Assembly: GCA_034440575.1 (NCBI GenBank)
Contig: JAOTOL010001562.1
Span: 1,710,001-1,774,000 of the forward strand
DNA: 64,000 nt
Reading direction: 5' to 3'
DNA from: Imbricaverruca yamaguchii
Taxonomy: Eukaryota > Arthropoda > Thecostraca > Neoverrucidae
Each line of letters opens with the position of its first letter. Position 1 is the stretch's first letter. The position numbers and the translations under genes were made by a program. The notes under the pieces are model-generated. The model searched no databases and was not told where the DNA came from. It saw only the letters and a list, made by a program, of their open reading frames with translations. Of the stretch, positions 51,016 through 63,930 are shown in pieces.

Positions 51016-54000
51016 TCTGCCGGATCTCAAACGGGCTGGCCGTAAAAAGGACCGATATTCTTGTTCCCGTGGCATTCTTCAAGAACGATGCATGTGAATG
51101 TATCAATGTGGTTGTCAAATGTGTTTTGTTTTCAATTGTAAGGTGCGTGATATATATTCACAACGGTTGTGTTTGCATACATAAAACGGCCGTACTCCAT
51201 AAAACCTAGCTAAGCCTACAAAGCCATAGTCGTTGCTATCAACGCTCGAGGCCTGATGGAGAGCTACACTGAGTGGAGTTATATGCTGATGCTCTCCAAC
51301 GCTGCTAAGTTGTATGAACAAGTTATGAGCAGTTCAATCGCAATCTAGTTGGCTCATCTCGCCCAGAGGTGATGGATCAGCAAGTCCCACGAAGCGTCCA
51401 GCGGTGCATCTTGCACCGTTCAGATGGCGCAAGTATATTTCGAATTGTGTCGAATTGATGAAATTCCTGCGGCCATCCTGGAACACGACACGGGTACAGT
51501 TTTATACTCTAATACAATTCCCTGGCAGGGTGCCTGCCGGCAAGTGGAGTAAGGGGTAGAATGTTCTGCCAACTTGATTCTCCCATCAAGTAGGGCGTGG
51601 TGGTACTCTTCTTATCCCCTATCCCTACGCCCATGCCATGATATCGATGGCCTGGTGCACCACGTTCAGATAAATCAAAAGAAGGCAAGCTTGTCACTAG
51701 GCCAAACAAGGTGACATTTTTGTGGTTGTTCGCAATACCGAAATAAGTTAGGAAACACCAAACACATACCAAAACAAAATTATACTGTACACGTGAGGGA
51801 CGGTCTAGTCCAGCATGCGGCACACACACCCAACGATAAATTTATATAGGACGGCATCAATCTGGAGCTGCTGCCCGCCGCCGTCCTCGACAGCATTCGC
51901 GCCACTTGAACTTGAAGCGCACAGCCATTCGGCTAGACATGGCCCGAGTGAGCATTGGATTCAGAGACCGCGGTCAGGTGGTGTAATGATGTGGGATATG
52001 TCGGGTAATGGGTCTGTAGCAGTGGACTCTGTGCGACACTTGGTTTGGTACATTCAGCAGTGAAACACATCGCTTGAGGAAACATTCAGGGTTACGTTCT
52101 GATTTATTCAAGTCATATCGTGGATGGTGAGTCATTTATGACCATATTTAACGAGTGAAAATGACTTGAATTATTTGTATGTATGTTATTAGTGTTGAAG
52201 CAGATATTAAGCATCGCCCAGGTTTGAGCGCACGCTTCACCATTAGACAATTAGTTTTTCCTCAAAATGCCAATTAATTTAACACACTAGGCATAAGTAA
52301 TGATTGCTCGAAAGCGAATAATAGGTCCTAAAGTCCATAGGCGGCGGATTAGAGTTTTAGAAAGAGGAGACGACTCCCCTTCACCACAGTCGTAATATAA
52401 GACACTAACCTCGTCCCGCCTCCCCATTGTAAGAGGGTCATTGCAGTCTGAGGTTTTGCATGTCGTGATATCCTCTGGAGAACACATCAGTTGTAATTAA
52501 TGTATAGTGCGCTCCCACGTGCACGTGATTGGCCGCCCACTCCTACCCTTTGTGCCAAATCCGTGATCTGCGCCTGTATCCCCATAGGAACAATCGTTCA
52601 TGCTATCAGGACGATGGAATTTCCACTAGTTAGGAAAGGGGGCGAGCATTGGTGGAAGCGGGACTGCGGTCTAAACCACTCACTATGCTTTCCTAAGCGC
52701 AATCTGTTTCGAAAATGATCAGTTTCAACAGTTATTCACTTATGTCCAGGTATTTGATCTTGGCGGGATCGGTAAGCTCTACCTATGCACGTGTCACCTG
52801 TGTTGAACCTCAGCTTGCATATCATGAATATTGAAGCGCAGAGTCGCAGTTTTGCGACGATTCGATAATTACGGCGAAGATGGGTGACCGACTGCACCTC
52901 GACATTGACCTATTCGACCTGGCCTACCAGGTCAACTAAAAGAGATAGATAAAAATGTTCCGAGTAACTCCGAAGATATATGAATAGAGCTATATTACGC
53001 CGTCGATCGCATCCTGTTTAGAACAAGCGTTAGTATCGAAGGTGGTCCAAATGTCTCCGCACTGTGAGGGGTAGATACACAGTTTTCACACGCCGCGAGG
53101 GTTAGATCGGACGTCAGTAGATTTCCCGATGGCTGCCGGGAGAGCCCAGCTGCGGTAGGTTCACAAGTGTTCACTAGTGTGCTTGGACTGTTGCGACATC
53201 CATACTGGCATTCGAAAGTACACGTAAATTATAATTGGGTCATGTAGCCGTAAATCATTGAACAATGAGGAGTGCGATCATCTGCGTCGCCTGCGAAACT
53301 CCAATCTTCTGACATCCCCCGATGTCCTCGACGGATACAGACAAAATAAGTTCAGCGCGCGCCCAGTGACTGATGACGCGGGCCGTTTGTCAGGACGGCG
53401 GGGTCATTGACCGGCCGGTCTGAAGAGCTGGCACCTGGGCAGGGAGACACAACATGACTACGGCGCTGGCCGCTGCTGAGCTAGCTCAGCGATGTTGGCC
53501 AAGTCAGCGGTCTGTCCGTCTGGGGCACGCTGGGGTCACTCACCGTCAGACACGGGGCACTGACCGGCAGATATGGGGCACTGATCAGCAGTGCCTCATC
53601 TATTTATTTCCATTGAATCTTGAGCACTTTATCGCAGTTCTTTATCAAACATCACCATTCAATATTAAAGATAAAAATTTTAGCACAATGAGATAAAAAT
53701 TTGATGAAGAAAAGCAATTCTGGATGCGAAAAATCCAGGAAGAGTTCATTTTTATCCACCCTGCCCATTATTTGGTGGCTGGCGACACGACGGCGCGACA
53801 GGAACCTATAGACTTAAATTCCTGGTGCTGTCGTCACCAGCACTGTGTGGAGACTCCGCCAGACGTAACAGACCGGACAGTCTCGTCCCCTGCTTGCTCC
53901 CTCGGTGCGTCCGTGGGCCTGTCTCACGTGTCCGGCCTGACACGTTTTGGGGCGAACGTGGTCTGCGCGCTGAACCTCGGTCGTAATGCGATGTACGCCT

Positions 54001-54264
54001 CATCACCTCGTCCGGTAACCTCTGTGGGTCATCGGACCTCTCTCCAGATACTGCGCATGACAAGGCTCACACATTAAAGTCAATCACAGCAGCCCTTCCG
54101 GTTGTTGTATGTGACTGTGTGTTTCCATACCGGATGCTGTATGTGGCCTGTCTGACCTCCCTGCCGGCTGCTGTGTGTGACCGCTTGCCTTTTCATACCG
54201 AGTACTGTGTGTGACATTGCCACACCGGGTGCCATGTGTGACCGGCTCTATCTTGCCGTTGCAG

Positions 54265-54801
54265 CCGTCCAGCGCGGCCGGATACCAGTGCCGCAGCACG
54301 GTATCGTGCCCGGCCAGTTCTTCGCCAACGGCGACGCGCTCAACGGCCACGGCTACCTGTCCGGCTACTCGTCCTACATCTCGCTGCTGCTGCGCGCCGA
54401 GCCGTACCCGCCGTCGCACTACAACCAGTGCCTGCAGCCGGGCGGCACCATGGTGATCGAGACCATCTGCGAGCTGGCGGCGCGCATCCTCTTCAGCGCT
54501 GTTCAGTGGGCGCGCTCGATCCCCTTCTTCCCGGAGCTGCAGCTGCAGGACCAGGTGGCGCTGCTGCGCTTCGTCTGGAGCGAACTGTTCGTGCTGAACG
54601 CCAGCCAGTGCAACATGCCGCTGCACGCGGCGTCGCTGCTGGCCGCCGCCGGCCTGCACCCATCGCCGATGGCCGCCGAGCGGGTCATGGCCTTCATGGA
54701 CGTGATCCGCATGTTCCAGGAGGAGTGCGAGCGGCTGAAGCAGCTGCGCTGCGACTCGGCCGAGTACAGCTGCATGAAGGCCATCGTGCTCTACACCACA
54801 G
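54265..54801 (+). CDS. svp: COUP-TF/seven-up nuclear receptor, coding exon 3 (hinge and most of ligand-binding domain)
   Basis: The acceptor TTGCCGTTGCAG|CC gives a split Ala150 and then residues 151-328. The join reads GMRKE-AVQRGR, exactly the family's DBD-hinge junction. A short hinge (about 151-185) contains the conserved NGD.LNGH.YLSGY stretch, then helix 1 onwards ([12 protein letters not shown]). The nuclear-receptor LBD signature is clear: [20 protein letters not shown] followed by [20 protein letters not shown]. The tail [17 protein letters not shown] matches the helix 7-8 region. The exon ends ACCACAG|GTGAGC in phase 1; the family would continue with Asp-Ala-Cys-Gly-Leu. Helices 9-12 and the AF-2 motif are missing here and must lie in exon(s) to the right. 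Third codon positions are strongly G/C-biased compared with exon 2. The frame extends upstream to 54177, but that part is intron. Confidence 0.95.
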
Positions 54802-54835
54802 GTGAGCAACCGCGTCCACACACGGCGGCTGACAG

Positions 54836-54873
54836 GTGACCTGCAGGGAAACAAGTGACCTGCAGGGAAACAA
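54836..54873. repeat. 19-bp tandem duplication carrying TGACCT
   Basis: GTGACCTGCAGGGAAACAA occurs twice in a row, beginning 35 bp after the exon 3 donor. Confidence 0.9.
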
Positions 54874-55539
54874 GTGGGCTCTTCTTCCATCGCGTTCAGC
54901 CGGTTTGCTGTAACAGCGTCGCGTTACAACCGATATCACCAACACGGTGACAGGTTGGCCAAATTCAACACGCACACGCACACACAAACAGCGTCGCGCT
55001 CCGTTGCACCGGATGCCAGAACGGGAGCCGAAAGTCCGCGCCGTCGACGATACTCGAACACACTATTATTCTTTATCGAGAGGACGCACTAACCACTACA
55101 CCAATAGTCCCCGAGGAAGGGGAGCGATGGTCCATCCTGCGGAAAGGGCGAGGGCATGCGTAGTGTTATGTAATGCAGGGGATGAAGTAGTGTTCTATGC
55201 CAGGAGTGGTGCTCTTCGTGCGGGGAAGTGTTCGTGTTGTTCGCAAATGAGAAGACCTGGAGCGGTGCTCCTCGACATTGGCTGGACTGCAGTCAGGGTC
55301 ATACAGTGGTTAGTGCCTGGCTGCCCAATCAAGGTCATACAGTGGTCAGTGCCTGGCTGCCCAATCAAGGATACAGACAGCCACACTTCTCAACATACTA
55401 GCTCTTCGTGCTAAAGAACATTGGTGCCAGGCTGGATCGTTGCCGCAGGCAAGACAGGGCTAATAAGCAGATTTACGTGGAATTTATGGTACGACTGGAA
55501 TGCGACATGTTACCTCTGCTTCAGCATACCGCAGGGAGT

Positions 55540-56170
55540 TGTATGCGACTATGCTCTCCCACACGGTGGGGATTGATTCTCTACTCCCACACGCGGCGGG
55601 GATTGTTTCTCTGGACACAAACCTGGCTGGGATTGGCTCTCTACTCTGACACACGGTGGAGATTGGCTTGACAACTTCTACCGATAGACTTGTTGCATCA
55701 TACTTGACCCGTGTGACACGAATAGCGGGCCCGACGAGCTCTGGTCAGCCGGCCCGACGAGAATATGCCACTCTGCACTGAGGACCAGGCTCTGTATTAT
55801 TGTTGGAGGGCAGATCTCTCCAGAGTGTCCATCTCCGGACCGGGTGTGGCCTGGTGCAGTGATACCGGAGGGCAGGCCCCACCAGGGCGTCACCCTGGGC
55901 CGGGTGTGGTCTGTGATCTTGATACTGGAGAGCGGACCTCATCAAGATGCTAGTGCCTGGACATGGTGAGGGGTCTGTGGTCGTGCTGCCCGAGGGTTGG
56001 CCTCGCCATGGTGTTACTCTGGGCAGGCGGTGGTCGGGGGTTGTGATGTCGGGGGTTAGTCTCCCCAGGTCAGCTGGGCAGCTGGTGGTCGTGGGCCGCA
56101 TGGCCGGAGGGCTGACCTCACGAGGGCATCTCCGGATCGGGGTCACGTGGCCAGAGGTCGGTGACCATCT
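55540..56170. repeat. Degenerate tandem repeats
   Basis: 55540-55675 has about four copies of a roughly 35-bp unit (CACACGGTGGGGATTG). 55695-56170 has loosely repeated 55-60 bp units with GGGCCGGGTGTGG and GGAGGGCAG motifs. Confidence 0.6.
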
Positions 56171-56179
56171 GGGAGTATC

Positions 56180-56560
56180 CTGGTGACACCACAGCCGGCC
56201 TGGGAAATGTCCGTCTGCCCCGCACTGGGTGTGGCCCGAGACAGTGTATCAATCAGCGACGCGGTCAGCACTGGCGACGCGGCGCGACATGGCGCGTCAC
56301 GTTGCCGACGATGTGCGCTGTGGCGGCCGGCGACCGTGATCGTCGTCAGCCGAGCCGGGCAGTTGCCAGCTGGCCGGTCAGACCAGCCGGCACGTGTGTC
56401 GGCTCCGCCAGCTGACTGCCGGCCGCAGTGTCGTGCGCGCGGTCGGGCCGGCCGACGCCCAGAGAGCGGCAGGCACACCCAGCCGCCGAGTCTGCTGCCC
56501 GTGCAGTGGGCACTCTCGCGCTGACCTGCGACACCTGTCGGGACAGATGGGCTGTCGCGC
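56180..56560. other. GC-rich island in intron 3
   Basis: CpG-dense, no recognised coding block; the following 56.56-57.11 kb is also gene-free. Confidence 0.4.
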
Positions 56561-57111
56561 CGGGCGGGGCAGACGTGAGGTATCTGATGGCTGCTCTATG
56601 GGTGTTGCCGATACAGCTCCTGATACTGCACTGCTCGCTGAAGAGTAAGGCTCTGTCGTCATCGCAGATCAAACGCAGTCACCAATGAACCGCCCGGCCA
56701 GTGCCGCCAATTTCTCCCGACCTGCGTCGCGACCGAAAGCCTTGTCGGCAGTAATTTGTGGCGAACCTGGGCCGATCCAAGCCGGAACGTGTGCAACAAA
56801 TCCGCAACTCGTACCGCCAATTGTCTATGCATGCGCTGTGTCGTACGATGGGCGATGTCAAGCCGTGGGTACGTGGGCGGGGCCGTCAGCAGTCACTGCT
56901 CATCGACTGTGGCTGGCTTGGCAGACCGGCACCGCCTGGGCGATAAGGGCCAGTTTGCTGGCCTTGCGCGCCGACTATGCGTACGTACGCTACGTGCACC
57001 GACGACACAGAGTCAAGCCGCCTGCACTATTGATCATCGGCGAATGAAACCGGTGTTGTGCGTGCGATTAGACTGTTGTGTTGTGGCCCGCCGGTGACGA
57101 CGACGACCGTG

Positions 57112-60100
57112 CTGGTGGCTCCGTGTCACCGCACTGTCGTGTCGGGGTCCGGGACCCTACCCCACCCCACCTGTCCCCGTCCGTGCTGATGGCTCCATGT
57201 CACCGCACTGTCGTGTTGGGGTCCGGGACCCTACCCCACCCCACCTGTCCCCGTCCGTGCTGATGGCTCCGTGTCACCGCACTGTCGTGTCGGGGTCTGG
57301 GACCCTACCCCACCCCACCTGTCCCCGTCCGTGCTGATGGCTCCGTGTCACCGCACTGTCGTGTCGGGGTCCGGGACCCTACCCCACCCCACCCCACCTG
57401 TCCCCACCTGTCCCCGTCCGTGCTGATGGCTCCGTGGCACCACACTGTCGTGTCGGGGTCCGGGACCCTACCCCACCCACCTGTCCCCGTCCGTGCTGAT
57501 GGCTCCGTGTCACCGCACTGTCGTATCGGGGTCCGGGACCCTACCCCACCCCACCTGTCCCCGTCCGTGCTGATGGCTCCGTGTCACCGCACTGTCGTGT
57601 CTGGGTCCGGGACCCTACCCCACCCCACCTGTCCCCGCCCGTGCTGGTGGCTCCGTGTCAACGCACTGTCGTGTCGGGGTCCGGGACCCTACCCCACCCC
57701 ACCTGTCCCCGTCCGTGCTGATGGCTCCGTGTCACCACACTGTCGTGTCCGGGTCCGGGACCCTACCCCACCCCACCTGTCCCCGCCCGTGCTGGTGGCT
57801 CCGTGTCAACGCACTGTCGTGTCGGGGTCCGGGACCCTACCCCACCCCACCCAACCTGTCCCCGTCTGTGCTGATGGCTCCGTGTCACCACACTGTCGTG
57901 TCAGGGTCCGGGACCCTACCCCACCCCACCCAACCTGTCCCCGTCCGTGCGGATGGCTCCGTGTCACCGCACTGTCGTGTCGGGGTCTGGGCCCTACCCC
58001 ACCCCACCTGTCCCCGTCCGTGCTGATGGCTCCGTGTCACCGCACTGTCGTGTCGGGGTCTGGGACCCTACCCCACCCCACCTGTCCCCGTCCGTGCTGA
58101 TGGCTCCGTGTCACCGCACTGTCGTGTCGGGGTCTGGGACCCTACCCCACCCCACCTGTCCCCGTCCGTGCTGATGGCTCCGTGTCACCGCACTGTCGTG
58201 TCGGGGTCCGGGACCCTACCCCACCCCACCTGTCCCCGTCCGTGCTGATGGCTCCGTGTCACCGCACTGTCGTGTCGGGGTCCGGGACCCTACCCCACCC
58301 CACCTGTCCCCGTCCGTGCTGATGGCTCCGTGTCACCGCACTGTCGTGTCGGGGTCCGGGACCCTACCCCACCCCACCTGTCCCCGTCCGTGCTGATGGC
58401 TCCGTGTCACGCACTGTCTGTTGGGGTCCGGGACCCTACCCCACCCCACCTGTCCCCGTCCGTGCTGATGGCCCCGTGTCACCGCACTGTCGTGTCGGGG
58501 TCGGGACCCACCCACCCCACCCCACCTGTCCCCACCTGTCCCCGTCCTGCTGATGGCTCCATGTCACCACACTGTCGTGTCGGGGTGCGGGACCCTACCC
58601 CACCCCACCTGTCCCCGTCCGTGCTGATGGCTCCGTGTCAACGCACTGTCGTGTCGGGGTCCGGGACCCTACCCCACCCCACCTGTCCCCGTCCGTGCTG
58701 ATGGCTCCGTGTCAACGCACTGTCGTGTCGGGGTCCGGGACCCTACCCCACCCCACCTGTCCCCGTCCGTGCTGATGGCTCCGTGTCACCGCACTGTCGT
58801 GTCGGGGTCTGGGACCCTACCCCACCCCACCTGTCCCCGTCCGTGCTGATGGCTCCGTGTCACCGCACTGTCGTGTCGGGGTCTGGGACCCTACCCCACC
58901 CCACCTGTCCCCGTCCGTGCTGATGGCTCCGTGTCACCGCACTGTCGTGTCGGGGTCCGGGACCCTACCCCACCCCACCTGTCCCCGTCCGTGCTGATGG
59001 CTCCGTGTCACCGCACTGTCGTGTTGGGTCCGGGACCCTACCCCACCCCACCTGTCCCCGTCCGTGCTGATGGCTCCGTGTCACCGCACTGTCGTGTTGG
59101 GGTCCGGGACCCTACCCCACCCCACCTGTCCCCGTCCGTGCTGATGGCTCCGTGTCACCGCACTGTCGTGTTGGGGTCCGGGACCCTACCCCACCCCACC
59201 CCACCTGTCCCCGTCCGTGCTGATGGCTCCGTGTCACCGCACTGTCGTGTCGGGTCCGGGACCCTACCCCACCCCACCTGTCCCCGTCCTGCTGATGGCT
59301 CCGTGTCACCGCACTGTCGTGTTGGTCCGGGACCCTACCCCCCCCACCTGTCCCCGTCCGTGCTGATGGCTCCGTGTCACCGCACTGTCGTGTTGGGTCG
59401 GGACCCTACCCCACCCCACCTGTCCCCGTCCGTGCTGATGGCTCCGTATCACCGCACTGTCGTGTTGGGGTCCGGGACCCTACCCCACCCCACCTGTCCC
59501 CGTCCGTGCTGATGGCTCCGTGTCACCGCACTGTCTGTTGGGGTCGGGACCCTACCCCACCCCACCTGTCCCCGTCCGTGCTGATGGCTCCGTGTCACCA
59601 CACTGTCGTGTCGGGGTCCGGGACCCTACCCCACCCCACCTGTCCCCGTCCGTGCTGATGGTCCGTGTCACCGCACTGTCGTGTTGGGGTCCGGGACCCT
59701 ACCCCACCCCACCTGTCCCCGTCCGTGCTGATGGCTCCGTGTCACCGCACTGTCGTGTCGGGGTCCGGGACCCTACCCCACCCCACCTGTCCCCGTCCGT
59801 GCTGATGGCTCCGTGTCACCGCACTGTCGTGTCGGGGTCCGGGACCCTACCCCACCCCACCTGTCCCCGTCCGTGTTGATGGCTCCGTGTCACCCACTGT
59901 CGTGTCGGTCCGGGACCCTACCCCACCCCACCTGTCCCCGTCCGTGCTGATGGCTCCGTGTCACCACACTGTCGTGTCGGGTCCGGGGCCCTACCCCACC
60001 CCACCTGTCCCCGTCCGTGCTGATGGCTCCGTGTCACCGCACTGTCGTGTTGGGGTCCGGGACCCTACCCCACCCCACCTGTCCCCGTCTGTGCTGATGA

Positions 60101-60990
60101 CTCCGTGTCACCGCACTGTCGTGTCGGGGTCCGGGACCCTACCCCACCCCACCTGTCCCCGTCCGTGCTGATGGCTCCGTGTCACCGCACTGTCGTGTCG
60201 GGGTCCGGGACCCTACCCCACCCCACCTGTCCCCGTCCGTGCTGATGGCTCCGTGTCACCGCACTGTCGTGTCGGGGTCTGGGACCCTACCCCACCCCAC
60301 CTGTCCCCGTCCGTGCTGATGGCTCCGTGTCACCGCACTGTCGTGTCGGGGTCTGGGACCCTACCCCACCCCACCTGTCCCCGCCCGTGCTGATGGCTCC
60401 GTGTCACCACACTGTCGTGTCGGGGTCCGGGACCCTACCCCACCCCACCTGTCCCCGTCCGTGCTGATGGCTCCGTGTCACCGCACTGTCGTGTCGGGGT
60501 CTGGGACCCTACCCCACCCCACCTGTCCCCGTCCGTGCTGATGGCTCCGTGTCACCGCACTGTCGTGTTGGGGTCCGGGACCCTACCCCACCCCACCTGT
60601 CCCCGTCCGTGCTGATGGCTCCGTGTCACCGCACTGTCGTGTCGGGGTCCGGGACCCTACCCCACCCCACCTATCCCCGCCCGTGCTGATGGCTCCGTGT
60701 CACCGCACTGTCGTGTTGGGGTCCGGCGCTCTACCATCGCCTCCTGCCACGCAGAGGTGTGATTGTGTCTCCCGTCCGTGCTGATGGCTCCGTGTCACCA
60801 CACTGTCGTGTTGGGGTCCGGGACTCTACCCCACCCCACCTGTCCCCGCCCGTGCTGGTGGCTCCGTGTCACCGCACTGTCGTGTCGGGGTCCGGGACCC
60901 TACCCCACCCCACCTGTCCCCGTCCGTGCTGATGGCTCCGTGTCACCGCACTGTCGTGTCGGGGTCCGGCGCTCTACCATCGCCTCCTGC
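57112..60990. repeat. 74-bp minisatellite (about 52 copies)
   Basis: The unit includes GCTGATGGCTCCGTGTCACC, GCACTGTCGTGTCGGGGTCC and GGGACCCTACCCCACCCCAC. Copies are very similar, with recurring variants (CACCACACTG, GTTGGGG, TCTGGGACC, extra CCACC) and short indels. It ends with a duplicated flank segment. Long plus frames come from a stop-free unit. Confidence 0.97.
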
Positions 60991-62199
60991 CACGCAGAGG
61001 TGTGATTGTGTCTCCCGTCTTGGGCCTCCGTCCGGTCCTGGGCTCCAATCTGTGTTACTCGTCTCGTCTTGGTTCCATGCAGGACTGCGATAAAACTGCG
61101 ATAAATCTCATTCTGCCAGCCTTAGCAGCCTTTTGACACCGAAATCCTTGTGTTCGCCGAATTCCATCGTGCAAGAACTTTTGGTGTGGGTGATCATTCT
61201 CCGCAACAAAGGAAAGCCGAAGGCTTGTGCTGAATTGACCGAGTCATGAGGGGATTTTGGGTAGCGTGAAGCTGTTGATGCTGCAGCTATTCGAGCAGCA
61301 CTGGGACCGTGCATGCGGCGGTGGCTGCAAACCTCCGCCTGAGATGCTTACTCCGATATCACAAAAAAAATGTGTGCGATCAATGACAGACCGGCTGGAA
61401 CGGCTCAAGCACCAATCAGGTGAAGGTCATAACTTGTCGGCATCGGCAAGGGTGCAGCTTTGTATGCTTTTGGGAGGGAACTCCCCCCTCCCCTAATGGT
61501 GGCTGTGTCCTCCCAATAGTTCCAACATTTAATATGGGATCCTATGTGGAATGTTCCACCATCCATTTCGGCTCGCCCATTACCTTCCTGCGTTGTGCCC
61601 TCCCAATAATTTTCGTATACCTATACCTATCGGCATTGGTTTTCTCGCTCGCGTAGGAGCAGACGAGAGGAGGTGACAATGTGCCAACTCCGGATAGGCA
61701 CTCAGGCAACGCACTGCTACATTCGCTGTGGAAGTAATATACCTCTGCACTCTGGGTATCTCGAACCGCTGACGGACCTCGTTTTGACGTCGCGACGTTC
61801 CAGCGTTACGGCGTTTTTATCTTTCTGCTGACAGTACGATATTTCGGTGTTTATCCCATCTTTGCAGACGAGCGTTGAAATCTTGTGTCATGTTTGGCTA
61901 CTTCTTCATCGCGACGTTTTGGGCGATATCGTCAGCATCGCTGAATGCGAAACGACATTTCGCTTTATTTTGGATGTGACGTTTTCTCCAACTTATACGA
62001 GTCACTATCTATGGCATTCGAAGATGCATATCAGTGCGTGCCATGCTGATATAGCCGTGTGCATGATATCGCACTATGCTCATCTGCCTGATTGATATTC
62101 TTCTAACTGTAAAACCTTTTCAGTTGATGCGTCATAACCGTCATAAAGCCAGCCGAACAGCACCCAGTGCCCGTTGCGGACCTGTAGCTTGGTGCCTCG

Positions 62200-62935
62200 T
62201 GCCGTAGAGTAGTGTCCCGTGTTCTGGGCTGCACCCTTGTGTCGGCCGCGAGACGCTCCATCGCCGCGTCTGGTGCGGTGCTGTGTCGTGCAGGGCCGGA
62301 CCTCACTCGGCCGGGCGACCATCACCATGGCCGGCGCGGTTCGTGTCTGGCGGGCGGTATTTTTGAGAGGCACGTCATGCTGCCGGCCGGGGTCGAGCGG
62401 CTGACCTTCCAGCGGTGGGTCCGGCGCCGGTCGGCGGCCCGCTGCAGCCGGCCTCCCGGCCGCCCGGCCGCCGCGCAGTCCGGCCGGCTCGGCCTATCGC
62501 CGCCGATCGGGACCGACCGGGGCCAACCGGCCGGCCGCCGCCGCTGACCTCTGGGGGCGGCCGGGTCAGCGCGGCTGCCGTGCCCGCTGCCGACCGTTCA
62601 GTCGACACGGCTGCCGCTGCCGCTGCCGCTGCGGCGGTGGCGGTGGCGGCCGCGTGGCCTTGGTCGGTGTGCCCATCGGGTCGGCGCCGGGCGAAAGCGG
62701 TGGGCGGCACGTGCGCTGTGCACCCGTATGGCCAGTTGTCGTAACGGCAAGGTGGCGTCCGTGCAGAGCGGCTGCGAGGTGGCGGATAGTACGGCTGTAG
62801 TGGCAGTGTTGGTGTGGCCGCTGCGGCTGATGAGAGGGGAGGGGCGTCGGCTCGGCACCAGTCCGGCCGACGGCGCCGACGGGCCTCGGCGTGGCCGTGC
62901 AGTCAGCGCCGAGACACGCTTTGGTCGGACAGTCT
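62200..62935. other. GC-rich island in intron 3
   Basis: CpG-dense, includes a GCCGCTGCC-type microsatellite near 62600-62650. Frames are open on both strands with no family match. Confidence 0.4.
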
Positions 62936-63059
62936 AATTTCCAGTCTTTTGTTTCGACACAATCGATCCATCTTGACCGGTTCCGACTGGGCTTCGTCGG
63001 CAGCTCGCTCAGGCTGATGCCGTCCGATCGGCGACGGTCATCGATCACACCGTCTGTGT

Positions 63060-63639
63060 GATCGGCGCTGACCCTACCTGACCCTATGCTCGACCATACC
63101 TGACCCTGCCCGACCATCTCCGGCCCTGCCCGACCATACCCGACCTTGTCCGACCTTGTGACGTCACCTCAGCCGTCGACCCAAGGCAGACCATGACAGG
63201 CGTACAGGGACGGTGTGTGATCATGCTCGACCCTAGCGTAGCATGACTGTCCCCTGCTGTCGGCGCTGAAGGGTCAGCTCCTGCCGGAACTCGTACTCAC
63301 TGGCTCGGACACTCCACCCCGTAGACATGCATCAGGCCTACTGACACCCACTCACAGAACAAGTTCACCAACACACCCACCTAACACCCCAACACCAGGC
63401 CCACAGACACCCACTCACAGAACAGGGTCACCAATACAGCCCCGTAACGTCCTGACCAGATTCACATTGGCCGAGCTACATTTCACAATCTCAGAAACAT
63501 GCAACACTAGCGTAGTGCTAGATGACATACGCTATTCATTTTTCAAACACTTTTCGACACAACCACCCAGCATTCTCCTCAACACATATAACACAGCATG
63601 AACCACGCACACCTACCCTCAATCATAGCTGCATGCTTT
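63060..63639. repeat. Degenerate CGACCATACCTGACCCTG repeats, then unique sequence
   Basis: 63060-63165 has about eight imperfect 8-10 bp CGACC/TGACC words. 63330-63440 contains ACACCCACTCACAGAACA twice, about 70 bp apart. The rest up to the reverse transcriptase fragment is unrecognised. Confidence 0.6.
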
Positions 63640-63930
63640 TTAATTCCCACCGATAAGCCTTGCACTGACCTGACTTTCGATGACTGATACCGTCCTATCG
63701 CTCTCACCAGCTGCTTCAACGCACTTTTTCAACGTCTCGCCATAAAACACGCCTCCTCTTTATCATCCAAGCACGACAACTCGTTACCCCTTGCAATCCA
63801 GCTTCCTTTCTGGCCGTTCCTGCCTCGATAATCTCACCCTCCATCACGCGTATTCAGGAAGTGGTGGCCAGGAAATGTTTCACGGTCACCGTCTTCCTGG
63901 ACCTCAGCCACTCATGTGACGCCCAGCAGC
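63640..63930 (+). mobile_element. Decayed non-LTR retrotransposon reverse transcriptase fragment
   Basis: The plus strand encodes, in different frames, successive blocks of a Jockey-like reverse transcriptase: KPCTDLT, then YRPIALTSCFNALFQRL, then SCLDNLTL, then IQEVVARKCFTVTVFLDLS. Order and spacing match the N-terminal half of the RT domain, and the last block leads toward the FLDLSKAFD catalytic region (here LSHSCD). At least three frame changes and a stop show it is dead. Homology fades after about 63930. It sits at the right edge, within presumed receptor intron 3. Confidence 0.75.

Larger units (their letters stand above)
35209..54264 (+). other. Receptor intron 2 (19.1 kb), minisatellite-rich
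   Basis: A phase-1 intron between the DBD and the LBD exons. It holds the TA microsatellite, arrays with units of 30, about 30-33, 60, about 40, 20, about 54-60, 33 and 18 bp, GC-rich islands at 38.34-39.13, 45.53-46.60, 49.56-49.96 and 50.60-50.97 kb, and a piggyBac-like MITE. The stretches 35.44-37.14, 39.75-41.2, 44.7-45.5, 48.35-49.13 and 51.02-54.26 kb show no recognisable gene, RNA or transposon apart from the small structures listed separately. Long open frames inside the arrays are repeat artefacts. Confidence 0.85.

Noticed and set aside
50064..51075. Cysteine-rich (CRCTPVC) and RQGYSGRQGY repeat proteins on opposite strands
   Set aside because: Both arise from the 18-bp array; overlapping long frames on both strands indicate simple repeat translation.
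51950..52063. Tc1/mariner-like segment (RSGGVMMWDMSGNGS)
   Set aside because: Resemblance to the MVWG block of Tc1 transposases is short and no neighbouring transposase motif or TIR was seen.
62119..62140. Possible acceptor of the missing receptor exon (TTTTCAG followed by TTGATGCG)
   Set aside because: The phase-1 join gives a stop within a few codons and does not yield the expected Asp-Ala-Cys-Gly-Leu.
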